NCBI GenBank assembly: GCA_947588205.1
Contig: CANPYG010000005.1
Span: 1 to 57,282, forward strand
Direction of reading: 5' to 3'
DNA length: 57,282 bases
Source of the DNA: an uncultured Acetatifactor sp.
GTDB lineage: Bacteria; Bacillota; Clostridia; Lachnospirales; Lachnospiraceae
In this document: positions 35,039 to 43,538 of the stretch, one piece after another
Position numbering within the stretch: position 1 is the first letter of the stretch
Layout: the number at the start of each line of letters is the position of its first letter
Position numbers and translations under genes: made by a program
Notes under the pieces: generated by a model
Told to the model about the DNA's origin: nothing
Databases searched by the model: none
The model's input: the letters and a program-made list of their open reading frames with translations, nothing else

Positions 35039-36050
35039 ACCCGATATGACAAACACAAACATTCAAAAACCCGGCAGGGGACCGCTCTATCTGCTTGCAG
35101 GAACCATCCTGCTTCTTTCCTTCCTGCTGGGAACCACAATCCTGCCGCTTACAGCAAAGGAAGACGCGAATGGGGCGAATCCTTCCGGAGCCGACCGGAT
35201 GATCGGTTTTCTCATCACGACAGAGCATCTGGATTTATTCGATATGGAAGGGTATCTGCAGGACCATCTTTCCGATTTTTCAGGCGGAGGGAATATCACC
35301 CTTACAGAGAAGGATACCTCTGACTACAGCGGACGTCTTTATGCGGCCCTTAAGGAAAACGATCTGACCGACCCTGATACAGGGGAAAAGATCACAAAAC
35401 AGGAATATGTATTTGAGGATGTAGATGGGATTCCGTTCTTTTACTATACCCGGACCTCCCAAGATACTACAACCATCTACAAAACAGGAGATGAAGCGAT
35501 CGTCGGCCAGACGTCCATCTCCTCCACAGCGGAAGGGGAAAACATCGAGCTTACGGGAACCCTTTACATCCCGGCGGGCGGGCAGGCGGAATATTATTTC
35601 AATCCCGTGTTTCAGGCAGCCGACGAAAGCATCTTCGCAACAGGAGGGAACGGTATCTCCTTTGATGCAGACGCAGAAGGCATGGCGGTCTCCCATAAAC
35701 AGGACTGGGAATCCACAGAAACCGCCTCTGACGGATCCGCTAAAATAAACCGCTTCTCCGTCGAAGTCACCGTCTCCGTGATCGACCCGCCGCAGTCCAT
35801 CGCCATTGTACAGATGAACGAGCAAAACGAGGTCGTCTTGCACGAGGAATATGATCCCGATCAGATTCCGGACAGCATAGAGCCGGAAGCAGATACCAGC
35901 TACATTATCGTTGAGACCCACAAGAAAGCTTCCGGGGGCAGCCCCGCCGTCAGCTATACGCTTTTCGGACAAGAGGACGACTATCTGGAATACTTCCTCC
36001 AAAAAGACGACATCTGCATCAGACGCTCCGTGCAGCTTATGTGGAAATGA
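35031..36050 (+). CDS. Membrane-anchored extracellular protein of unknown function
   Basis: 339 aa from MTEPDMTNTNIQKPG (GAGGAGG upstream). One N-terminal membrane helix (~17-38), then a secreted domain of ~300 residues rich in Thr, Asp and Glu with beta-strand character (GTLYIPAGGQAEYYFNPVFQ, SVEVTVSVIDPP). Not recognised. Third gene of the XRE operon, so it likely works with the DUF2975-like membrane protein. A terminator follows at 36111. Confidence 0.75.
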   Translation: MTEPDMTNTNIQKPGRGPLYLLAGTILLLSFLLGTTILPLTAKEDANGANPSGADRMIGFLITTEHLDLFDMEGYLQDHLSDFSGGGNITLTEKDTSDYSGRLYAALKENDLTDPDTGEKITKQEYVFEDVDGIPFFYYTRTSQDTTTIYKTGDEAIVGQTSISSTAEGENIELTGTLYIPAGGQAEYYFNPVFQAADESIFATGGNGISFDADAEGMAVSHKQDWESTETASDGSAKINRFSVEVTVSVIDPPQSIAIVQMNEQNEVVLHEEYDPDQIPDSIEPEADTSYIIVETHKKASGGSPAVSYTLFGQEDDYLEYFLQKDDICIRRSVQLMWK

Positions 36051-36110
36051 ACGGATTTTACCTGGACAAAGGACTGCGGCAGCAATCCATCCATAAGATA
36101 TATTTTAAAA

Positions 36111-36148
36111 AGACAGGCGCCGCCTCCGGGCAGCACGCCTGTCTTTTT
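36111..36148 (+). terminator. Terminator of the XRE operon
   Basis: AGACAGGCG/CGCCTGTCT perfect 9-bp stem, 16-nt loop, then TTTT. Confidence 0.85.
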
Positions 36149-36251
36149 GATACCGCATTCCCTTATGCGGTCTTCCTGTTGCTCATTCCGTCTTTTCTAT
36201 CTTACATTCCGATGGCTTGCATCCTGATGGGAACCTATTTTGTCTTACCTG

Positions 36252-37013
36252 TCAGAACCTCAGCTTCCCTATCGCATCTTCTGCGATAAGGCATTCGCCA
36301 TGTTCACTCAGGTATACCATCTGCTGCCTGTCAGCCGAGAAAATAGAAGCAAACTCCATCGCCTGGATACAGGCCCTGCTATAAACCTCATAGGAAGCAT
36401 TTGCCCTTTCCAGGAATAAATAATATTCTCCATCCAGGCTGTACAGAGAGCTCTCTATGCCTAAACCTTCGGGAAGCGCCCTCGCATACCGGCAGACAGA
36501 CTTGATATCAGGAAAGCAAAACACCGCAAAGGACGGTCTGTTATCTGCTTCTTCCGCAGGATGCCCTTCCCCCGTTGCCTCCTCTGTCTCCTCTGTCTCC
36601 TTTTTCGTCTCGGGCGTTCCGCCCATCCCATTCAGCTTCATCAGGTTACTGATGAGCTCATTCAGCTTGCGTTCACCGCCCAAAAACATCGGCTTTCCCC
36701 CGCTGGCAATGTAATCCTTCATATTCTTCAGGCAATCCGCAAGCTCCTTCTCGGGGCTGTCAGATTCCGGACTTCTGTCCGAAAAAGTCAGGATCATGCC
36801 CTGATCAGGCAGCATCATGATCTGCAGATCAAAGGCAAATCGCGGTGGCTGGTATCCAACCTCCTCTTCAGCATGTTCAATAATATCTTCTACAACCTCT
36901 CTGGCCTTATCGCTCCTGAGCACGAAATCCCTGTAGGAGATATTATACTCCTCAAGCTCTTCATTAGACAAAAAGCACTTGACTGTCCTCTCGTCTATTC
37001 TTTCAATCCTCAT
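36252..37013 (-). CDS. mecA: Adaptor protein MecA
   Basis: Adaptor that brings substrates to the ClpC-ClpP protease. N-terminal substrate domain (MRIERIDERTVKCFLSNEEL) and C-terminal ClpC-binding domain (residues ~160-253: FCFPDIKSVCRYARAL, YYLFLERANASYE, FASIFS). An acidic Glu/Thr-rich linker (~133-158) joins them. 253 aa. Single gene. Confidence 0.92.
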   Translation of the reverse strand: MRIERIDERTVKCFLSNEELEEYNISYRDFVLRSDKAREVVEDIIEHAEEEVGYQPPRFAFDLQIMMLPDQGMILTFSDRSPESDSPEKELADCLKNMKDYIASGGKPMFLGGERKLNELISNLMKLNGMGGTPETKKETEETEEATGEGHPAEEADNRPSFAVFCFPDIKSVCRYARALPEGLGIESSLYSLDGEYYLFLERANASYEVYSRACIQAMEFASIFSADRQQMVYLSEHGECLIAEDAIGKLRF

Positions 37014-37302
37014 GAAACCTCACCCTATTCTTACACCGCCCCTCCCTTATTCAGGCGGTAAAAACAAAAACTAATGTTGCTCTATTATCATAACACACTT
37101 TCCCTTTTATTTCAACTGGTGACGGCTGGATATCCATCGACAGTCCATTTATAGTCCATTATCAATCCATCATCCGTATTACAGTTCACCCGCCCGCCTA
37201 CAGTATCTTAAGCTTTGATTAAGAATTTTCAAAAACATGGATTTTTTGTCTGAATATGATATACTCGTTTAAGATAATCTTTTTTAGCGCCGGGAGTATA
37301 CT
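37014..37302. other. Divergent intergenic region of mecA and the 37303 gene
   Basis: A/T-rich. Contains short repeats of TATAGTCCATTATCAATCCAT type (37130-37170). No confident promoter hexamer pair and no hairpin terminator seen. Confidence 0.4.
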
Positions 37303-37755
37303 ATGAGCAATATTATCGATCTGAAAACTGACAACTCCATATCTCTGATCCATTTTGAGCTGCAGACGCCCTCTGTGAACCTGGGGGAGGATCTGGTTTT
37401 TTCTTTTACCCTGCAGAATACCTCCGATGCCCCGATACGCCTTAACATCCGTTATGAGATTGATTGTCCGGATGGAAAGGGCGGATGGCGCCGCCATTCC
37501 TATAAAATTTCCAACAGGAAATGTCCCGTTGGCTTTCTGCTTTATAACCGGAACCACACGATCTTGGAGGATTCTGTTTCCAAAGCCGCCGCGCTCCCGG
37601 CGCATACTTCCCAGGAAAACGCCCCTACGGACAGCCCTTCCGTTCTCCTTTTTAGCAGGAATTCCGAAACCGATTCTCTCAGGCTGCCCTGCAGGCTGCA
37701 TATCCTGATAAACGGGCGGGTGCTGAGAACGGAGGGCTTTGAACTGTGTTTGTGA
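37303..37755 (+). CDS. Small Ig-like/beta-sandwich protein
   Basis: 150 aa. SVNLGEDLVFSFTLQNTSDA followed by IRLNIRYEIDCPDGKGGWRRHSYKI and a final LHILINGRVLRTEGFELCL strand read as a beta-sandwich. This pattern resembles the C-terminal domain that follows the HEAT repeats in some AlkD-like DNA alkylation repair proteins, here without the enzyme part; that link is inference. GGGAG lies upstream of the ATG. Convergent with the aldo/keto reductase gene, 12 bp apart. Confidence 0.65.
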   Translation: MSNIIDLKTDNSISLIHFELQTPSVNLGEDLVFSFTLQNTSDAPIRLNIRYEIDCPDGKGGWRRHSYKISNRKCPVGFLLYNRNHTILEDSVSKAAALPAHTSQENAPTDSPSVLLFSRNSETDSLRLPCRLHILINGRVLRTEGFELCL

Positions 37756-37767
37756 GGAACACAAGCA

Positions 37768-38901
37768 TCAAAGGACCATTTCCTTCTTATCCAAATCCTC
37801 CTGCGCCTTCACCAGATCCTCCCTGATATTCAGCTTCTGAGGACAGGCCCTCTCGCATTTGCCGCATCTGACGCAGTTTTTCGGCTTGTTCGCTTCGTCC
37901 ATGCCTTCCCAGCCGCGCCTTACCATTTTATAATTCTGATATTTATGATAGGTATTCCACAACCGGAAGGTCTCAGGAATATTCACGCCGAACGGACAGG
38001 GCATACAATACCTGCAGCCGGTGCAGCCATTCTTTACACGGCCGTTCATGATCTGCAGCACCTCATCTATGGTGGCTGCCTCAGCCTCGCTTAACGGTTT
38101 GAAATGACAGAATGTCTTCAGGTTGTCCTCCACCTGTTCCATCGTGCTCATCCCGCTTAAGACCACCTTGACATTGGGAAGACTTCCCACCCAGCGCATT
38201 GCAAAGGAAGCGATGGATGCTTCCGGATCATGGGCATGGAATTTAGCGGCGATCGCATCGTCGAAATTAGCCAGGGTTCCCCCCTTCACAGGCTCCATCA
38301 CAACCAACGGGATCTTTTTTTCTTCGGTCAAATGATATCCCCTGATGCCGGCCTGCGTATGCGCATCCATATAGTTAAACTGAATCTGGCAGAAATCCCA
38401 GTCCCTGTAATTCAGTACTTCTTCAAACACCTCATAGCTGTCATGGAAAGAAAAACCCAGATAACGGATCTTTCCTTCCGCCTTCAGCTCCTCCAGATGC
38501 TTTACGACGCCCAGGGAAAGCATATGATCCCAACGGTCCTTAGAAATGGCGTGCATCAGGTAAAAATCCACGTACTCCACCTGAAGCTTCTTCAGCTGCT
38601 CTTCAAAAATACGATCCACATCCTCCAGGGAATTTACCGCCCAGAGAGGAAGCTTGGTCGCCAGGTAAAAGGAATCCCGGTCATACTTCTTAAGGACCCT
38701 TCCTACGAAGGTCTCGCTCTCCCCTCCATGATAGGGGTAAGCGGTATCTATGTAATTAACACCCGCCGCGATCGCCCGATCCATCATCTGCTCTGCCAGC
38801 TGCTCATCAATCCTGCCCTCCGGTCCTGTTGGGAAACGCATACATCCAAAACCCAGCAGGGAAGTCTCAACTCCAATATTTTCCATTTTCCTTTTTTCCA
38901 T
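37768..38901 (-). CDS. Aldo/keto reductase with C-terminal 4Fe-4S ferredoxin domain
   Basis: 377 aa from MEKRKMENIGVE (AAGGAG upstream; the longer frame overlaps capA). AKR barrel with DTAYPYHGGES (catalytic Tyr), LATKLP (Lys) and LMHAI (His). From about residue 285, CTGCRYCMPCPFGVNIP and CVRCGKCERACPQ supply two cysteine clusters. This fusion is common in anaerobes and implies electron input from ferredoxin or flavodoxin; the substrate is unknown. It follows capA by 100 bp. Confidence 0.92.
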   Translation of the reverse strand: MEKRKMENIGVETSLLGFGCMRFPTGPEGRIDEQLAEQMMDRAIAAGVNYIDTAYPYHGGESETFVGRVLKKYDRDSFYLATKLPLWAVNSLEDVDRIFEEQLKKLQVEYVDFYLMHAISKDRWDHMLSLGVVKHLEELKAEGKIRYLGFSFHDSYEVFEEVLNYRDWDFCQIQFNYMDAHTQAGIRGYHLTEEKKIPLVVMEPVKGGTLANFDDAIAAKFHAHDPEASIASFAMRWVGSLPNVKVVLSGMSTMEQVEDNLKTFCHFKPLSEAEAATIDEVLQIMNGRVKNGCTGCRYCMPCPFGVNIPETFRLWNTYHKYQNYKMVRRGWEGMDEANKPKNCVRCGKCERACPQKLNIREDLVKAQEDLDKKEMVL

Positions 38902-39001
38902 GCTGAAATCTCCTTCTCTTTTTATCTGCTTTTCTGATCTCTCGACTGTTTGCCGAGCCTCTTTTTGCTCCGTCCACAGCCCTCTGGCCCGATTCCTTAC
39001 C

Positions 39002-40342
39002 TCATTCCCCTGTCTGGACCCCGACCTTAAGGATTCCATTTTCATCCGCTTCCACATGATAATCTCTGCTGTATTTATTGATCAGACCTAAAACACGGTC
39101 GTAATCCTCTCCTTCCAGGGGAGTGGGCTGGAAATTATTGCGGCTGCCCACAGAGCTGATGGAACAGGGTATCACCCTGGCATCTCCCGGCTGCGCTTCA
39201 CCTTCCTCTGAAAAGGTAAAAGTCTGCTGAAAGATCATGGTATCCTTATCCTTCGGGTTCCGGTTCCCACCAAAACAGAAATTGCCCAGACTGTAAATAA
39301 TGTATTTGCCCTCGTATTGCTCAATGCCCTGCAGCACATGGGGATGATGCCCGATCACAAGGTCGGCGCCCCAGTCGATACACTTTCTGCCAAGCTCCTT
39401 CTGATAAGCATTGGGATAATGCTCCGTCTCAATGCCCCAGTGACAGCAGGCAAGCACAAGCTCCACGCCGTCTTCCCTGAGCTTTTTAATGCCCTCCTCA
39501 AGGAACTTCTCCACCGCCGTACCGTCATATACCTGGTTCACGGAGACAAACCCGATGCGAATCCCCTTCGTTTCATAAATGCCGATATTATCATCATAGG
39601 CATAGACAATCTCTACATTCTCCAGCGCTTCCACAGTATCCAGGACGCCCTGCTCCTTATAATCCATCCGGTGATTATTTCCCATGCTGACTGCTTCAAC
39701 ATCACCCTTTAAAAGGATTTCCGCATACTCCGGGTCGCCGCGCATATTGAAGGCCTTATCAGGCATGTAATCCTCCGAAAGGGTCAGGGGTCCTTCCAGA
39801 TTCACAATGGTCATATCGTCCGCCTCGAAGATTTCCTTTACATTCTTGAGGAAATACTCATTCGGCTCCTCTGTCGTATCATACATCTCGCGAAAGGTTC
39901 CGCCATATCCCTGATCCTTATGATTACCCAGCGTCACGTCGCCTGCCGCAGAAATGGTAATGCTGATATTCTCATAATCTATCCCTGTTTCCCCGGTTTC
40001 TGCGGTTGCCCCGGTTCCTGCGGTTGCCTCGGTTCCGTCTGCCGCTTCGTTTCCAGCTGCCGCCCCGACTTCTCCAGACGCTGCGGCAGTTCCGGTTTCC
40101 CCTGCGGCATCCCCGTCTTCATCCGGCACGGTTCCCTGCATTCCTGCTTCGTCCATACCGCTTTGGTCGTCCGGCATTCCTTCTGTCTGTTCTCCTTTTT
40201 CCTCTGATTCTCCAGGCGCAAACTCTTCCACCTGAATATGGTCCACTTCGGTCTCAGGCTCCCAATTCCCGCAGCCTGCGGGCAAAAAAATACAGGCCAG
40301 GAAACCAAGGCTTAAGGAAAAGGCTTTTATCCACTGTCTCAT
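39002..40342 (-). CDS. CapA-family lipoprotein (poly-gamma-glutamate/metallophosphatase-like)
   Basis: 446 aa. Lipoprotein signal peptide ending at LPAGC (Cys24). Residues 30-120 are a low-complexity linker rich in Glu, Gly, Ala and Thr. The PGA_cap metallophosphatase-like domain (~125-400) contains ISAAGDVTLG, VNLEGPLT, MGNNHRMDYKEQG, ACCHWGIE, IGHHPHVLQGIE and YSLGNFCFGG. Family members take part in capsule poly-glutamate assembly or act as surface hydrolases; no other cap genes are nearby. Confidence 0.92.
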   Translation of the reverse strand: MRQWIKAFSLSLGFLACIFLPAGCGNWEPETEVDHIQVEEFAPGESEEKGEQTEGMPDDQSGMDEAGMQGTVPDEDGDAAGETGTAAASGEVGAAAGNEAADGTEATAGTGATAETGETGIDYENISITISAAGDVTLGNHKDQGYGGTFREMYDTTEEPNEYFLKNVKEIFEADDMTIVNLEGPLTLSEDYMPDKAFNMRGDPEYAEILLKGDVEAVSMGNNHRMDYKEQGVLDTVEALENVEIVYAYDDNIGIYETKGIRIGFVSVNQVYDGTAVEKFLEEGIKKLREDGVELVLACCHWGIETEHYPNAYQKELGRKCIDWGADLVIGHHPHVLQGIEQYEGKYIIYSLGNFCFGGNRNPKDKDTMIFQQTFTFSEEGEAQPGDARVIPCSISSVGSRNNFQPTPLEGEDYDRVLGLINKYSRDYHVEADENGILKVGVQTGE

Positions 40343-40422
40343 AAAAGATGCCTCTCTTATCCTCTGAAATAGTACTCCTGTCCTATATCATACTCCATTT
40401 TCAGGCATTTGAAAAGATTATT

Positions 40423-40914
40423 TTATGCTCCGATCTGTTTTCCTTCAGAAATGACCGCAACCGCCCCCGGGAGCTCATAGCCCGAATGAACACTCTTTAT
40501 CTCCCAGCTGCTTCCAAGTTCAAGCATACGGCTCACCTGACCGGCCGGATACTCCGCAATCGGCGCTAACAGCACAGCCAGATTTGCCACCATCTGCACG
40601 CTGTTTAAAACGGTGTTCCGGCAAATGCGCCGGTCGTTTTTACCGCTTTCCCAGAGTCTTCCCTGGTCAAAATACTCATTGGCAAACTGCAGATAACCGC
40701 ACAGGAGCCTTGTAAGCTCTTTTTCTCTGCCTTCCCGGAGAAAATCCCCCTCCGTGTCAAAAAGCTCCTTCGTCTTCCAATATAAAGCCTCGTCCAGGCG
40801 TCCGGCCGGAACGATCCCCTCAAAATAATTCTGAATAAAGTAAAACAGCTTATTTACAAGATCGCAGTACCCGTTGATCAGAAATTCTCTTTCGTCGGTC
40901 TCTCTTTTTTTCAT
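40423..40914 (-). CDS. Orphan MetRS-type anticodon-binding-domain protein under T-box control
   Basis: 163 aa from MKKRETDEREF; the ATG at 40929 lies inside the leader terminator. VNKLFYFIQNYFEGIVPAG, LQFANEYFDQGRLWESGKND and VANLAVLLAPIAEYPAGQVSRML align by eye with the helical anticodon-binding domain of methionyl-tRNA synthetase (family pattern N-K-Y-F-D-G-x-x-P; A-N-x-Y-x-D-x-x-x-P-W; L-x-P-x-x-P-x-x-A). The HIGH/KMSKS catalytic part is absent, so it cannot charge tRNA. It is preceded by a T-box leader with a Met specifier. A tRNA-Met-binding or trans-acting role is inference. Confidence 0.75.
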   Translation of the reverse strand: MKKRETDEREFLINGYCDLVNKLFYFIQNYFEGIVPAGRLDEALYWKTKELFDTEGDFLREGREKELTRLLCGYLQFANEYFDQGRLWESGKNDRRICRNTVLNSVQMVANLAVLLAPIAEYPAGQVSRMLELGSSWEIKSVHSGYELPGAVAVISEGKQIGA

Positions 40915-41200
40915 TATAAAAGCTCCCATCCTTAAACGACTTTAAGGACGAGAGCTGACTCAGCTTCGTGATACCACCTTAATTCACCCATACCTCACGG
41001 CATGGGCCTCAGCGACTACGGATTGCTCGATAGTCTGGCACGATAACAGGTGCACCTGTCGCAGCCTGTCCGCAACTATATCTGCGGAGTCGGTGCGAAG
41101 CTCCGAGACCATGTTCAAAGAAGCCTTCCATATCCCTTCCCACCAGCCGGGACTCTCTGCGACGTATCTCTTCTCCTACTCTTCTCTTCACAGCTTTTCA
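40915..41200 (-). promoter_or_regulatory. T-box leader, methionine specifier
   Basis: On the minus strand the conserved T-box AAGGTGGTATCACG (40967-40980) includes TGGT to pair with a tRNA ending ACCA. The terminator arms AGCTC...CCTTAAA (40941-40956) and TTTAAGG...GAGCT (40921-40936) are followed by TTTT. Stem I carries the AGAGAG (GA-rich) motif and a specifier loop GAACATGGTCTCGGAG; the codon ATG (41110-41112) specifies Met. Uncharged tRNA-Met should favour the antiterminator and switch on the downstream gene. Confidence 0.85.
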
Positions 41201-41214
41201 CAAAATCTAAAATT

Positions 41215-41243
41215 AATGTAACCCATTCCTCCGGAAATGTCAA
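41215..41243 (-). promoter_or_regulatory. Promoter of the T-box transcript
   Basis: Minus strand: TTGACA, 17-bp spacer, TACATT, about 30 bp before the start of the leader structure. Confidence 0.65.
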
Positions 41244-41272
41244 TACCTTTTGAGAAGAAATGCAAGCGCAGT

Positions 41273-42541
41273 TCAATAGTTCCTGCTTATAAAATCAATC
41301 TCATCCACTCCCGCGTCGGCGTTGAGCCGCAGGGCAAGATAGAAGAAATACCCAGATAGAAGATTCGCCAGATCCATCAGCCTGGGCTCCACGGAATGTC
41401 CCTGCTGGATATGGCGGTAGAGGAGCCTCACCAGTTCCTTGCCCCGAACCCGCAGGATATGGGCCATGCATCCTGTCTCACATCCTTGGGGAGTCACAAA
41501 ACGGCGGCATCTGTCGCCGCACTGAACACGGAGACGTTCCACAGCGGCAAAAAGGCGGTCCTTTTCTTCCTCCGTCACCTTAAGCTGCGTTCTCAGGGAA
41601 GGATTCATGTGATAGATCAGCTCGCATATCCATAAAAGCTCTTTTTTGAGGCCCTCGTCCGGCACCTTGGCGCGCAACAGCCCTACCTCGCTCGCCATCC
41701 GGTCAGTCATCAGCTCAAAATCGCACCGCAGATCGTCGGATGCGTCGCCCAGAAAGGGATACGCCTCGTACGGACTTTTCCTCAATTTCTCCCATCTGCG
41801 CCGGGAGGCGTTCATATAGCCGGGTACGTCGATCCCGAAGACGCGGCTCAGCATCTCGGGATCCAGGCCGTCGGCGCTCCCCAGATAAACGCTCCTGCCC
41901 CGGTCCATCAAAAGAACAGTATCGGCAAAGGATAACGCCAGGTCGAGGTCATGGAACACACCGATAGCCATCCGCCCCGGCTCACTTGTCCATTTTTTCA
42001 GTTCCTCCACCAGCTCCACCTGATACTTAAGATCCAGGTGGTTGGCAGGCTCATCCAGCAGGATGATCCGCGGCTCCTGGACAAACGTCCTCGCCAGCAA
42101 TACCCGCTGGAGCTGACCTCCGGAAAGCTCCGTAATGCGCTTATCCCGCTCCTGCCACAATCCCAGCCTCTTAAGCTGTTCCTCCGCCATTCGGCGGTCT
42201 TCCGCGCCCGGCGTGGAAAACAATCCCCCTTCCAGATGCGCATACCGCCCTAACAGCACCGTTTCCATCACCGTGTAAGAAAAGGATACGGAATTCATCT
42301 GGGTCAACATCGCCATGGTTCTTCCCTTCTCCCGGACCGTCATGGCCTTCAGGTCGCGCCCGTCGAATTCCATGGTTCCCGTGGACGGCAGAATCCCCAT
42401 AAGCCCCCGCAGGAGCGTCGTTTTACCGCAACCGTTGGAACCAAGGACCACCAGCCTCTGCCCCGGCGACAGGGTAAAGGAAATATCATTCACCACCTGT
42501 TCTCCCCCGTAACCGCAGGAAAGCTTCTTAACCTCAAGCAT
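41273..42541 (-). CDS. btuD: Vitamin B12 ABC transporter ATPase fused to a cobalamin adenosyltransferase-like domain
   Basis: 422 aa from MLEVKKLSCGYGG (GGGGGAG upstream; the larger frame overlaps btuC). ABC ATPase (1-245): Walker A GSNGCGKTT (34-42), signature LSGGQ (139-143), Walker B IILLDEP (159-165), His197. Residues ~255-422 are an all-helical extension: LKVTEEEKDRLFAAVERLRV, FVTPQGCETGCMAHILRVRG and LMDLANLLSGYFFYLALRLN. It resembles PduO/EutT-type adenosyltransferases. With the cobalamin riboswitch upstream, this suggests import coupled to adenosylation. The ATR assignment is by eye. Confidence 0.85.
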   Translation of the reverse strand: MLEVKKLSCGYGGEQVVNDISFTLSPGQRLVVLGSNGCGKTTLLRGLMGILPSTGTMEFDGRDLKAMTVREKGRTMAMLTQMNSVSFSYTVMETVLLGRYAHLEGGLFSTPGAEDRRMAEEQLKRLGLWQERDKRITELSGGQLQRVLLARTFVQEPRIILLDEPANHLDLKYQVELVEELKKWTSEPGRMAIGVFHDLDLALSFADTVLLMDRGRSVYLGSADGLDPEMLSRVFGIDVPGYMNASRRRWEKLRKSPYEAYPFLGDASDDLRCDFELMTDRMASEVGLLRAKVPDEGLKKELLWICELIYHMNPSLRTQLKVTEEEKDRLFAAVERLRVQCGDRCRRFVTPQGCETGCMAHILRVRGKELVRLLYRHIQQGHSVEPRLMDLANLLSGYFFYLALRLNADAGVDEIDFISRNY

Positions 42542-42542
42542 C

Positions 42543-43538
42543 TCATCTCCCCCTTTTCTTGAAGAACACATAAAGGAAAAACGGCGCGCCAAGCAACGCC
42601 GTGACCGCGCCCACGGGTATTTCCCTCGGTGAGGCAAGGGTTCTGGCGGCAAGATCGCACAAAACCATAAAACTGCCGCCCAGCACCATTCCGGCCGGCA
42701 GTATCCGCCTGTGCCCCGCCCCGAAAAGCCGACGTGCGACGTGCGGCGCCACCAAATCCACAAAGCCTATGATCCCCGAGAAAGCCACAGCCGTTCCGGT
42801 CAAGACAGCTACCAACGCAATGACCCTCCGTTTGGAGCGCTGTGGGTCGACCCCCATGCCCTGAGCCTGTTCGTCTCCAAAGGTCATCACATCCAGCATG
42901 GAAGCCCGGCTCATGAACAGGACAAAGCATAAAAGCAGCACAGGCCCCAGTACCGCTACGCCCTGCCAGCCCTTGGCTGCGAAACTTCCCATCTGCCACA
43001 GGCCGATGCGCTGGGCGTATTCGGGGGACATGGCGGCCATCAGGTCCATGACTGCGGAAAAAAAGAGGGATATCACCATTCCTGTCAGCACTACCGTAAC
43101 GCTGGAAAGCCTTGCGTCAAACGCCTTCGCCAGGGCAAGCGCCAATAGCACCGTGCCGAGTCCCCCCGCGAACCCAGCCGCCGGCAGAAGGAACGCGCCC
43201 GCGATTCCGCCGGTGAGCCCTGCCGCCATGACCATCGTGGCCCCCAGCCCCGCTCCTGCGGAAACCCCCAGGCCAAAAGGGGAAGCCAGGGGATTCTCCA
43301 AAGCAGACTGCATCACCGTTCCGCCCACGGATAACGCCGCCCCGGTCAGGAACGCCAGGGCGACCCTTGGAAGCCGCAGGCCCAGGATGAGGGCGCGAAC
43401 GCCCTCATCCCCCTGCCCGGCAAGGGCAATCATGATTTTAACCGGAGATACGGGAACGCTTCCCACGCCGACGCCGAGGAGGATCGATGCGATTGCCAGG
43501 AACGCCAGAAACCCGGCGCCCTTCATGCTCCTATTCAC
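42543..43538 (-). CDS. btuC: Vitamin B12 ABC transporter permease (FecCD family)
   Basis: 331 aa, about ten membrane helices. Family blocks: LRLPRVALAFLTGAALSVGGTVMQSALENPLASPFGLGVSAGAG, the ATPase-contact helix region SKRRVIALVAVLTGTAVAFSGIIGFVDLVAPHVAR and the ending GAPFFLYVFFKKR. The GTG start at 43538 has GGAG seven bases upstream and overlaps btuF by 8 bp; the ATG four codons later is too close to its own site. Stop overlaps the start region of btuD. Confidence 0.92.
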   Translation of the reverse strand: MNRSMKGAGFLAFLAIASILLGVGVGSVPVSPVKIMIALAGQGDEGVRALILGLRLPRVALAFLTGAALSVGGTVMQSALENPLASPFGLGVSAGAGLGATMVMAAGLTGGIAGAFLLPAAGFAGGLGTVLLALALAKAFDARLSSVTVVLTGMVISLFFSAVMDLMAAMSPEYAQRIGLWQMGSFAAKGWQGVAVLGPVLLLCFVLFMSRASMLDVMTFGDEQAQGMGVDPQRSKRRVIALVAVLTGTAVAFSGIIGFVDLVAPHVARRLFGAGHRRILPAGMVLGGSFMVLCDLAARTLASPREIPVGAVTALLGAPFFLYVFFKKRGR

